DNA of 64,000 nucleotides from the NCBI RefSeq assembly GCF_001571245.1, contig NZ_BCTK01000014.1, positions 248,001 through 312,000 on the forward strand. Reading direction: 5' to 3'. The DNA comes from Achromobacter piechaudii NBRC 102461. GTDB lineage: Bacteria; Pseudomonadota; Gammaproteobacteria; Burkholderiales; Burkholderiaceae_B. Within the stretch, counting starts at the first letter, position 1, and every line of letters begins with the position of its first letter. The notes beneath the pieces were generated by a model. The model was not told the origin of the DNA. It searched no databases and saw only the letters and a list, made by a program, of their open reading frames with translations. The position numbers and the translations under genes are program-made. This document shows, in pieces, positions 56,893 through 64,000 of the stretch.

Positions 56893-57092
56893 GATCGAGC
56901 GCGCCGCACTCATGATCTGAATGCATGAAATCATTCGAAGATCGTCAGCCACCCAGAGCTGGTATTACTGCTTTACATTTGGATTCAGTCTGCGGCGACA
57001 CCGTCATTCAGGTTCTGTACACTTTTTTCAACCAAACGCCCGGCTGGCCTTCGACCTGCCGGGCATAGCTAACTTAAAAGAAGGAATCGAGC

Positions 57093-57650
57093 ATGCAACT
57101 GACCCTACGCAAATTGGCGCCCGCCCTGGTTGTCGTGACGTTGGCGCTGGCGGGTTGCAAGACCGCCCCGACGAAAACGTCCGGCGCCGCGGCCACGCCC
57201 GAAGCCGGCCAGCAATCGTCCAAGCCGGCCACCGCATCCTCGGTGGACTTCTACCTCGCGCAACAACAGCCCGGCCCCGGCCTGCGCGAAATCGCACTGC
57301 CCGATGGCAAGCTCTACATGCAGGAAGTGCCCGTGCTGACGCGCGCCGACCTGACCGACGCCGCCGCATTGGTTGACCGCCAAGGTCAGAACTTCGTGGG
57401 CCTGCGCTTTTCCGAAGCCGGCGCTCGCAAGCTGACCGAAGTCAGCACCAAGAACGTCGGCAACCGCCTGGCTCTGGTGATCGATCAGGAACTGGTCGCC
57501 GCGCCCAGCATCGCCGAACCGCTGAACCGTGGCGTGCTGGCCTTTGGCGTGGCCTCGGCACAAGCCGCGTCTGAAATCGCCGCCAAGATCCGTGGCGATG
57601 CCCCGCCCACACCGGCAGCCGGTGGCATGCCCGCCGCGCCCAAGCCCTGA
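57093..57650 (+). CDS. Lipoprotein with a stand-alone SecD P1-head-like domain
   Basis: A 185-residue lipoprotein. The signal peptide ends in the lipobox LALAGC (Cys22). After a Thr/Ala/Gln-rich linker, residues 50-165 resemble the P1 head subdomain of SecD/SecDF. LTRADLTDAAALVDRQGQNFVGLRF corresponds to the SecD strand-helix part, and GARKLTEVSTKNVGNRLALVIDQELVAAPSIAEPLNRG closely follows the SecD pattern (F.DEGA.KF...T..N.GKRLAIVLD...ISAP.I). There are no SecD membrane helices. A Pro/Ala tail ends the protein. Function is unknown; periplasmic chaperoning or inhibition of a Sec-like process is speculation. AGAAGGAA supports the start, and a strong terminator follows. Confidence 0.8.
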   Translation: MQLTLRKLAPALVVVTLALAGCKTAPTKTSGAAATPEAGQQSSKPATASSVDFYLAQQQPGPGLREIALPDGKLYMQEVPVLTRADLTDAAALVDRQGQNFVGLRFSEAGARKLTEVSTKNVGNRLALVIDQELVAAPSIAEPLNRGVLAFGVASAQAASEIAAKIRGDAPPTPAAGGMPAAPKP

Positions 57651-57693
57651 TCTTCCTGCGCATAAGCCAAGTCGCTTAATCGTCGGCTCAAAT

Positions 57694-57729
57694 AAAAATA
57701 TCCGCACCGAAAGGTGCGGATATTTTTTT
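57694..57729. terminator. Strong bidirectional intrinsic terminator
   Basis: A fifteen-base-pair stem (AAAAATATCCGCACC with its complement) capped by a GAAA tetraloop and followed by further T residues to 57729. A residues on the other side make it active in both directions, serving the lipoprotein gene and the convergent XRE gene. Confidence 0.95.
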
Positions 57730-57780
57730 GTCTGAGCGGCGCGTAATCGGCGCTGCGGGCATCAAGATGCGGACGGAATA

Positions 57781-58230
57781 TCAGCCGATTTTTCGGCCGC
57801 GCGGCTTGACGGTACGGCGTGCCTGCGCCGTTTCGATGAAGGTCTGCGTCAGTGCTTCAAGCATCGCGCGATCGTCTGGCGTCAGGCCGTCGAATTGCGA
57901 TGGCGCGATGTTGGGAAACGGCCAGGGCGCTTGCGGACGGGGCCGTCGCGCCAGGCGTGGCATGGTCTCGGCGACCCCTGCCGCTGGCAGCGTATCCGAC
58001 AGGTCGTAGCCCTCCATGGGAAGCTCCATGGGGCCTTTGCCGGTCTCTAGCCATTCCAGCTCAATCTTCAGAATCTGCGCAAGCTTACGGACGGATCGGC
58101 TGGAGTGCCGAAGCCCGCTTTCGTAACTGGCGATTGCACTTTGCGAGATTCGCGCAAGACGAGCGAGCGTCTTCTGCGTGTGACCACGCAGAAGACGGGC
58201 TTGCTTCAATCGGTCTGAAAATGTCTTCAC
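57781..58230 (-). CDS. XRE-family transcriptional regulator
   Basis: A 149-residue protein. Residues 6-62 form a Cro/CI-type helix-turn-helix (LKQARLLRGHTQKTLARLARISQSAIASYESG, then SRSVRKLAQILKIELEWLETG). The second half is Pro/Arg-rich and not a known domain, ending in a short helix (DRAMLEALTQTFIETAQARR) and a basic tail. The start is a GTG. It is divergent from the degenerate response-regulator gene with 79 bases between starts, so the two probably share operators. I do not recognise a specific target or phage origin. Confidence 0.8.
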   Translation of the reverse strand: MKTFSDRLKQARLLRGHTQKTLARLARISQSAIASYESGLRHSSRSVRKLAQILKIELEWLETGKGPMELPMEGYDLSDTLPAAGVAETMPRLARRPRPQAPWPFPNIAPSQFDGLTPDDRAMLEALTQTFIETAQARRTVKPRGRKIG

Positions 58231-58309
58231 GCGTCGATTGAAGCTTGCTCAGGATTTACTTTGGTGGTTATAAGCATTACCTGGGTGATAGATTTGGAGG
58301 CGAATACAC

Positions 58310-58996
58310 ATGCATGAACGAGGCAACGTGTTCGTCGTGCAACTTGATGAAATGACGAGCAATCATTTTGTTGCTGCCTTGCGAGATTTCCAATGGCAAG
58401 TCAGCGCGTGCGCTTCACCGGATGAACTTCTGGAACGGTTGCGCACCGATGATGTCGACGCGATGGTGTTGCGTGGGCAGGGGCCCGAGGTCCCCAAGCT
58501 GATTGCGGCCTTGCGTCGCGCGGCGCCAGACGCGGCGGTCGTGTGGCAATCGCAGGCAGCGTCGGCGCGTGAGCGGGTCGAGGCGCTGGAGGCGGGCGTG
58601 GACTTCTATAGTTCGGCCCGCATGGAACCCGAGGAATGGGACGCGCTGCTGCGCAATGTGCGGCGGCGGCTGCTGCCGCCTTCGACGGACGGCCCGGCAT
58701 GGCGGCTGGACAAGCGGGTGCTGTCGGGGCCGGCCGGTGAGCGTCTGCCATTGACGATCACCGAACGAGACTTTTTTGTCCGATTGTTGAAGGCCCCTGG
58801 CCAATGTCTGCGGCGCGAGCGTTTCTTTCCGTGCAATCCCCGGGAGGGCGCGCGCCGTGTCGATGTGCTGGTATCGCGGCTGCGCACGAAGGCGCGCCGC
58901 TTCGATATTGAGCTGCCGGTGTTGGCCGTGCGCGGATGGGGGTACATCCTCTTGCAGCACGGCCACCCGCAGGAATCGCAAGAGCAGCAGGACTAA
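58310..58996 (+). CDS. OmpR-like regulator with degenerate receiver domain
   Basis: A 228-residue regulator. The N-terminal 110 residues have the length and helix pattern of a receiver domain ([21 protein letters not shown] start), but the key residues are lost. The acidic pair is reduced, the phospho-acceptor position in [11 protein letters not shown] is Arg instead of Asp, and the usual Lys-Pro is [12 protein letters not shown]. The C-terminus (about 130-215) is an OmpR/PhoB winged helix ([57 protein letters not shown]). It should act without phosphorylation and no histidine kinase is adjacent. GGAGG precedes the ATG. Its stop overlaps the convergent proB stop by four bases. Confidence 0.82.
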   Translation: MHERGNVFVVQLDEMTSNHFVAALRDFQWQVSACASPDELLERLRTDDVDAMVLRGQGPEVPKLIAALRRAAPDAAVVWQSQAASARERVEALEAGVDFYSSARMEPEEWDALLRNVRRRLLPPSTDGPAWRLDKRVLSGPAGERLPLTITERDFFVRLLKAPGQCLRRERFFPCNPREGARRVDVLVSRLRTKARRFDIELPVLAVRGWGYILLQHGHPQESQEQQD

Positions 58997-60129
58997 AGGA
59001 CGACCAGGTTGTCCCGATGCATGAGTTCGGGTTCGGTCATGCTGCCCAGGATGCGAGCAATTTGCGAGGACGGCTGGCGCAGGATGCGCCGCGTGTCGAC
59101 GGACGAATAGTTGATCAGGCCGCGCGCGCATTCACGGCCTTCGCTGTCCACGCAGGCCACCACGTCGCCCCGGCCAAACTCGCCTTGCACGTCGGTCACG
59201 CCGATGGGCAACAGGCTCTTGCCTTCGCGCATCAGGGCTTGCACCGCGCCATCGTCCAGCACCACGCGGCCCCGTAGACGCAGGTGGTCGGCCAGCCATT
59301 GTTTGCGGGCGGACCATACCGGCAGCACGGCGCGCAGTTCGCTGCCGATGCATTCGCCCTGGGCCAGGCGCGTCAGCACATTGCGTTCGTGGCCAGAGGC
59401 GATGATGGTGTGTGCGCCGCTGTGCGCCGCGCGTTTGGCCGCCAGCACCTTGGTCAGCATGCCGCCCGTGCCGATGCCGCTGCCCGCGCCGCCGGCCATG
59501 GCTTCCAGCGCCGGGTCGCCCGCTTGCGCGTGCGACATGAAGGTGGCGCCAGGGTTCTTGCGAGGATCGGAGTCATACAAACCGCGCTGATCGGTCAGGA
59601 TGATCAGCGTGTCGGCTTCGATCAGATTGGTGACGAGCGCGCCCAGCGTGTCGTTGTCGCCCAGGCGGATTTCATCGGTGACGACCGTGTCGTTTTCGTT
59701 CACGATCGGCACCACCCCCAGGCGCAGCAGCGCAAATAGCGTGCTGCGCGCGTTCAGGTAGCGGTGGCGGTCGGCCAGGTCTTCGTGGGTCAGCAGGATC
59801 TGCGCGGTGCGCAGGCCGTATTCCGCGAAGGCTGCTTCGTAGGCCTGGCACAGGCCCATCTGGCCCACGGCGGCCGCCGCTTGCAGCTCGTGCATGACGG
59901 AGGGGCGCTTGCGCCAGCCCAGGCGTGCCATGCCCTCGGCGATGGCGCCGCTGGAGACCAGCACGATCTGTTTGCCCTGCTTGTGCAAGGCGGCGATCTG
60001 CGAGGCCCAGTGCGCGACGGCCGCGCGGTCCAGGCCGCGGCCTTCGTTGGTGACCAGCGACGAGCCAACTTTGGCGACCAGGCGCTGGGCGTGGGTGACG
60101 ACGGAAACGGCGGGTGTTTCAGCAGACAT
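58993..60129 (-). CDS. proB: Glutamate 5-kinase
   Basis: Phosphorylates glutamate as the first step of proline synthesis. The 378 residues include the amino-acid kinase domain ([19 protein letters not shown] near 11, [16 protein letters not shown] near 56, [38 protein letters not shown] near 148-185, and [19 protein letters not shown] near 222). A C-terminal PUA domain runs from about 285 to 370. It lies downstream of obgE with 55 bases between, on the same strand, a betaproteobacterial order (rplU-rpmA-obgE-proB). proA is not next to it. It is convergent with, and overlaps by four bases, the degenerate response-regulator gene. Confidence 0.96.
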   Translation of the reverse strand: MSAETPAVSVVTHAQRLVAKVGSSLVTNEGRGLDRAAVAHWASQIAALHKQGKQIVLVSSGAIAEGMARLGWRKRPSVMHELQAAAAVGQMGLCQAYEAAFAEYGLRTAQILLTHEDLADRHRYLNARSTLFALLRLGVVPIVNENDTVVTDEIRLGDNDTLGALVTNLIEADTLIILTDQRGLYDSDPRKNPGATFMSHAQAGDPALEAMAGGAGSGIGTGGMLTKVLAAKRAAHSGAHTIIASGHERNVLTRLAQGECIGSELRAVLPVWSARKQWLADHLRLRGRVVLDDGAVQALMREGKSLLPIGVTDVQGEFGRGDVVACVDSEGRECARGLINYSSVDTRRILRQPSSQIARILGSMTEPELMHRDNLVVL

Positions 60130-60184
60130 GGTAGGCGCCGGCTGCGGCGAAAAAAGACGTAATCGAAAGGACTGCGATTATGGC

Positions 60185-61396
<1,212 letters not shown>

Positions 61397-61413
61397 TTAC
61401 TCGCCAATGACCT

Positions 61414-61452
61414 CAAAAACAAAAAAGCCCTGCCGCATGCGACAGGGCTTTT
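61414..61452 (-). terminator. Intrinsic terminator between rpmA and obgE
   Basis: On the minus strand AAAAGCCCTG pairs with CAGGGCTTTT (ten base pairs; four more inside after one mismatch), followed by a long run TTTTTTGTTTTT. It lies 48 bases past the rpmA stop and 90 bases before obgE. It should end most rplU-rpmA transcripts and leave partial read-through into obgE. Confidence 0.9.
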
Positions 61453-61499
61453 GCCGTTCGAGAACGCGGCGAACCGCGTTGCTGACCGTGCTTGTCCGA

Positions 61500-61760
61500 T
61501 TACTCGGCAGCGACGATCGAAACGGTCTGCTTGTTCAATGCGCCCTTGAAGCCGAATTGAACCTTGCCGTCGATCAGCGCGAACAGGGTGTGGTCCTTGC
61601 CCATGCCGACGTTCACGCCAGCGTGGAAGCGCGTACCGCGCTGACGCACGATGATCGAACCAGCGGGAATCAATTCGCCGCCGAATGCCTTGACGCCCAG
61701 ACGCTTCGATTCTGAGTCGCGTCCGTTCCGCGTAGAGCCGCCGCCCTTTTTCTGTGCCAT
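61500..61760 (-). CDS. rpmA: 50S ribosomal protein L27
   Basis: An 86-residue ribosomal protein whose N-terminus reaches toward the peptidyl-transferase centre. [20 protein letters not shown] and [22 protein letters not shown] are fully typical. There is no N-terminal cleavable extension such as Firmicutes L27 has. It lies 34 bases after rplU on the same strand. Confidence 0.98.
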   Translation of the reverse strand: MAQKKGGGSTRNGRDSESKRLGVKAFGGELIPAGSIIVRQRGTRFHAGVNVGMGKDHTLFALIDGKVQFGFKGALNKQTVSIVAAE

Positions 61761-61794
61761 GTTTAGCTCCTGCTAAGTGGTACCGAGTCGCTTC

Positions 61795-62106
61795 TTAAGC
61801 CGTGATGGCTTCGATGCGGATTTCGGTGTAGTTCTGACGGTGGCCCTGACGCTTCTGATAGTGCTTGCGACGGCGCATCTTGAAGATCTTGACCTTGTCG
61901 TGGCGGCCTTGCGCAAGAACCGTTGCCTTGACCACGGCGCCGGAGACGAGGGGCGTGCCAACTTTCAGTTGGTCGCCTTCGCCCACGGACAGCACTTGGT
62001 CCAGGGTGATTTCTTGCCCAATGTCTGCCGGTATCTGTTCTATCTTGAGTTTTTCGCCAGCGGCAACGCGATACTGCTTGCCACCGGTTTTTACGACCGC
62101 GTACAT
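61795..62106 (-). CDS. rplU: 50S ribosomal protein L21
   Basis: A 103-residue 23S-rRNA-binding protein. [25 protein letters not shown] and the C-terminal [19 protein letters not shown] are standard. The ATG at 62106 has AAGGAA upstream, and the in-frame extension to 62250 is not coding-like. It heads the rplU-rpmA unit and has a strong promoter 247 bases upstream, leaving a long leader. Confidence 0.98.
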   Translation of the reverse strand: MYAVVKTGGKQYRVAAGEKLKIEQIPADIGQEITLDQVLSVGEGDQLKVGTPLVSGAVVKATVLAQGRHDKVKIFKMRRRKHYQKRQGHRQNYTEIRIEAITA

Positions 62107-62352
62107 GGGGTGTTCCTTAAATAGGTAAATGGGTTCATTCGCGCGGCCCGCCCTGCTGGGCGGGGTGCCACTTTGGAAAGATCGGTTTCCCGACTGGCTG
62201 TTTTTCCTTTCATGCCGCGCTGGCATTTGCATGCAGCGGGCCAAAAGCAAGAACGCCTCCGAGCTCTATACCGATGAACTTCAGGTAGAAAGCCAACCAA
62301 AGGGTTTACGCGAACAACCGACGTAATTCGGGCATTGCTGACCGAATCCGCA
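62107..62352 (-). other. Long 5' leader of rplU
   Basis: About 240 transcribed bases precede rplU if the promoter at 62353-62381 is used. Several AT-rich and GC-rich blocks alternate, including a GGCGGGCCGCGC-type run at 62147-62165 that can pair locally. Autoregulatory leaders of L21 are known in some bacteria, but I cannot match a known consensus here. No gene is visible. Confidence 0.45.
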
Positions 62353-62381
62353 ATATTAGCGCGTGACTTTTCAAAAGTCAA
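62353..62381 (-). promoter_or_regulatory. Sigma-70 promoter of rplU-rpmA with embedded palindrome
   Basis: On the minus strand TTGACT (62376-62381), a 17-base spacer and TAATAT (62353-62358). The plus-strand interval 62364-62380 is a perfect 17-base palindrome, TGACTTTT-C-AAAAGTCA, covering five of the six -35 bases and most of the spacer, so a dimeric repressor there would directly block polymerase. Confidence 0.85.
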
Positions 62382-62423
62382 AAACCTGTTGTGGGCTAAG
62401 GGCTTAGGTGTGGCGCGGGGGCT

Positions 62424-63182
62424 TCACGCAGGCGCCACCACCCGCTGGGCGACGTGGCGCGCCACCTGGCGGATGCCTTCCATGACCTCGCGCCGGTGGG
62501 CGTCGTCCAGCCGGTCGGTCGGGATCGACGTGCTGACCGCGACGCGCTTGCCCAGCGCGGTCACGCCCACATAGGCCGCGTAGCAGACCAGCCCGGTCGC
62601 CAATTCCTCTTGATCGTGGCCCAGGCCCGTCTGGCGGACTTGGTCCAGTTCGCGGTCCAGCGCTGCGCGCGTGGTCAGCGTGCGGTCGGTTACGCGGGGC
62701 AGGGGGTCGGGCACGCATGCGCTGAGTGCGTCGGGCTCCAGGCTGGCCAGCAGCACCTTGCCTAACGCGCAGGCGTGCGCGGGCAGGCGCATACCCAGTT
62801 CGGACACCAGCCGCACCGGCCGACGCGCGTCTTCGCGGGCGATGTAGACCACGTCGAAACCATCCAGCGCGGCCAGTTGCACGACCTCGTTGCAGCGGGC
62901 GACGAAGGCGCCGGCGGCTTCGTGGAACGCGGCTTGCAGCCCGTCGTGGCGCAGGTAGGCAAAGCCCAGCGACATCAGCTCGATCCCGATCAGGTAGCCG
63001 CCGTCCTTGCGTTCGACCCAGCGGCGCTGCTCCAGGCAGTCCAGCAGCAGGTACAGGGTGCTTTTTGCCAATTGGCAGGCTTGCGCCAGTTCGGCCGCCT
63101 TGACCGGGGTGCGGCGGCTGGCCAGCACGCGCAGGATGTCGTGGGTACGGCGGATGGCGGGCACATCGTAGTCGGCGCTCAT
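62424..63182 (-). CDS. IclR-family transcriptional regulator
   Basis: A 252-residue regulator. The N-terminal winged helix (about 5-65) shows AIRRTHDILRVLASRRTPVKAAELAQACQLAKSTLYLLLDCLEQRRWVERKDGGYLIG. The effector domain (about 80-245) includes LGMRLPAHACALGKVLLASL near 125, the conserved Ala/Gly/Lys block of the family, and GHDQEELATGLVCYAAYV near 185. The ATG at 63182 is chosen over a TTG ten codons upstream. It is divergent from the fumarylacetoacetate-hydrolase-family gene, and the operator at 63192-63227 lies between. The ligand is probably a sugar acid or aromatic degradation intermediate. Confidence 0.9.
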   Translation of the reverse strand: MSADYDVPAIRRTHDILRVLASRRTPVKAAELAQACQLAKSTLYLLLDCLEQRRWVERKDGGYLIGIELMSLGFAYLRHDGLQAAFHEAAGAFVARCNEVVQLAALDGFDVVYIAREDARRPVRLVSELGMRLPAHACALGKVLLASLEPDALSACVPDPLPRVTDRTLTTRAALDRELDQVRQTGLGHDQEELATGLVCYAAYVGVTALGKRVAVSTSIPTDRLDDAHRREVMEGIRQVARHVAQRVVAPA

Positions 63183-63191
63183 GGCTTCTCT

Positions 63192-63227
63192 GTCCAACCT
63201 GTTGGACTGCAATTCAGAATGTTGGAC
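63192..63227. promoter_or_regulatory. IclR operator: palindrome plus a third half-site
   Basis: GTCCAAC-CT-GTTGGAC (63192-63207) is a perfect 7-2-7 palindrome. GTTGGAC occurs again at 63221-63227, 20 bases downstream of the second arm. The third copy contains TTGGAC, which can be the -35 of the enzyme gene (with TCTAGA 16 bases later at 63244-63249). The palindrome starts 10 bases upstream of the IclR ATG, so binding would repress IclR itself and occlude or stimulate the enzyme promoter. Confidence 0.75.
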
Positions 63228-63301
63228 ATGATACTCACCTTCTTCTAGACTCGTTGCACCTAATCGACATGCCGCCCAGACGGCATAAAGCGTGGAGACT
63301 C

Positions 63302-64000
63302 ATGAACCAAGACAACTCATTGCCTGTAGACCTGGACAACGCCTTGCTGGTGGGCCGCGTATGGCGGCCGGCGCCGGTGGACGGACCCAGCGTCGTCGTG
63401 GTGCGCAACGGCGAGGTCTTTGACATCAGCGCCGTGGCGCCCACCGTTGCCGACCTGCTGGATCGTCCCGACCGCGTCGTGCTGGCCAAGGGCGCGGCCG
63501 GCGAATCTTTGGGCGACGTGCGCGCCCTGGTGGCCGCGACGATTCAAGGGCAGGACGGACCACGGCTGCTCGCCCCTTGCGATCTTCAGCCGATCAAGGC
63601 GGCCGGCGTCACGTTCGCCATCAGCCTGTTGGAACGGCTGATCGAGGAAGAGGCGGGCGGCGACGCCAGCCGCGCCGACGAAATCCGTGTGCGCATGCAG
63701 GCGTTGATCGGCTCGGACCTATCGCGCTTGCGGCCGGGTTCGGCCGAGGCGATCAAGCTGAAAGCCGAAATGATGGAGCGCGGCCAGTGGTCGCAGTACC
63801 TGGAAGTGGGCATCGGCCCCGATGCCGAGATCTTCTCGAAGACGCCCGCGATGGCCTCGGTTGGAACCGGCGCGCAGATCGGCGTGCTGCCCGAATCGCA
63901 ATGGAACAACCCCGAACCCGAGATCGTGCTGGCCGTGGACAGCCGGGGCGAGATCGTGGGCGCCACGCTGGGCAACGACGTCAACCTGCGCGACATCGAA
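63302..64000 (+). CDS. Fumarylacetoacetate-hydrolase-family enzyme, 5' part
   Basis: The first 233 codons of a gene that runs off the window. The product opens MNQDNSLPVDLDNALLVGRVW and contains FAISLLERLIEEE near 110, RPGSAEAIKLKAEMM near 143, GIGPDAEIFSKTPAMASVGTG near 170 and NNPEPEIVLAVDSRGEIVGATLGNDVNLRDIE at the end. The EPE and GNDVNLRDIE motifs are the metal-binding and core part of the FAH superfamily. The longer N-terminus (about 100 residues before the catalytic core) suits the sugar-acid dehydratase or 2-keto-acid hydrolase branch. GGAG precedes the ATG. The divergent IclR gene probably controls it. Confidence 0.85.
   Translation, partial: MNQDNSLPVDLDNALLVGRVWRPAPVDGPSVVVVRNGEVFDISAVAPTVADLLDRPDRVVLAKGAAGESLGDVRALVAATIQGQDGPRLLAPCDLQPIKAAGVTFAISLLERLIEEEAGGDASRADEIRVRMQALIGSDLSRLRPGSAEAIKLKAEMMERGQWSQYLEVGIGPDAEIFSKTPAMASVGTGAQIGVLPESQWNNPEPEIVLAVDSRGEIVGATLGNDVNLRDIE

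Overview
The window is an uninterrupted stretch of chromosome from a GC-rich betaproteobacterium. The gene set and order point to Alcaligenaceae (Achromobacter/Bordetella-like): Bug-type (TctC) substrate-binding proteins without partner permeases, a gram-negative trimeric porin with a C-terminal Phe, DUF4148 and DUF3683 proteins, an ntrY-ntrX-trkA-trkH cluster next to rsmB, and proB downstream of rplU-rpmA-obgE. This taxonomic call is inference from content, not from a database search. No rRNA, tRNA, CRISPR array, insertion sequence or prophage is visible. Coding density is very high, and most long overlapping reading frames are GC-rich shadows of real genes.

Layout. 0-5.2 kb: cytochrome bd operon (end of cydA, cydB, the small gene cydX, then cydD and cydC). 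5.2-9.1 kb: apt, a LysR regulator, a secreted triple-repeat DUF4148 protein and a porin. 9.2-20.7 kb: ilvA, a YqaA-type membrane protein, a 1319-residue FAD/Fe-S oxidoreductase, a Bug protein, yggS, a PLP aminotransferase, an orphan amino-acid-binding protein and a small membrane protein. 20.7-24.5 kb: HMG-CoA lyase, dprA, and divergent def-fmt. 24.5-30.6 kb: CYTH protein, PPOX flavoprotein, HAD hydrolase, NTF2-like protein, LOG-family protein, ferritin-like protein, rimO and a LysE/RhtB exporter. 30.7-38.6 kb: rsmB, DUF4390, ntrY-like kinase, AAA-less ntrX-like regulator, trkA and trkH, most of them overlapping or closely spaced. 38.9-46.2 kb: YbdK-type ligase, a BioC-like methyltransferase, comF, trmL, a second Bug protein, and the gpsA-secB-grxC-rhodanese cluster. 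46.4-54.7 kb: gpmA, envC-like, ctpA, moeB/thiF-like, a diguanylate cyclase, and a FadR-type regulator overlapping a D-2-hydroxyacid oxidase. 54.8-64 kb: thiC with a TPP riboswitch, a SecD-P1-like lipoprotein, an XRE regulator divergent from a degenerate response regulator, proB, obgE, rpmA, rplU, and an IclR regulator divergent from a fumarylacetoacetate-hydrolase-family enzyme cut by the window end.

Functionally this is mostly core genome. It holds aerobic respiration, translation and protein maturation (def, fmt, rimO, rsmB, trmL, rplU, rpmA, obgE), cell-envelope division control (envC, ctpA), protein export (secB), potassium uptake under a two-component pair, and thiamine and amino-acid biosynthesis. 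The most interesting material is regulatory. There is a TPP riboswitch whose expression platform appears to hide the thiC ribosome-binding site, and a FadR-type gene with a probably leaderless transcript whose core promoter is covered by operator repeats. A palindromic IclR operator with an extra half-site lies between divergent genes. There is a response regulator that has lost its phospho-acceptor Asp, and an NtrX that has lost its sigma-54 AAA+ domain. Loop-tight GC hairpins without U-tracts also recur between convergent genes.
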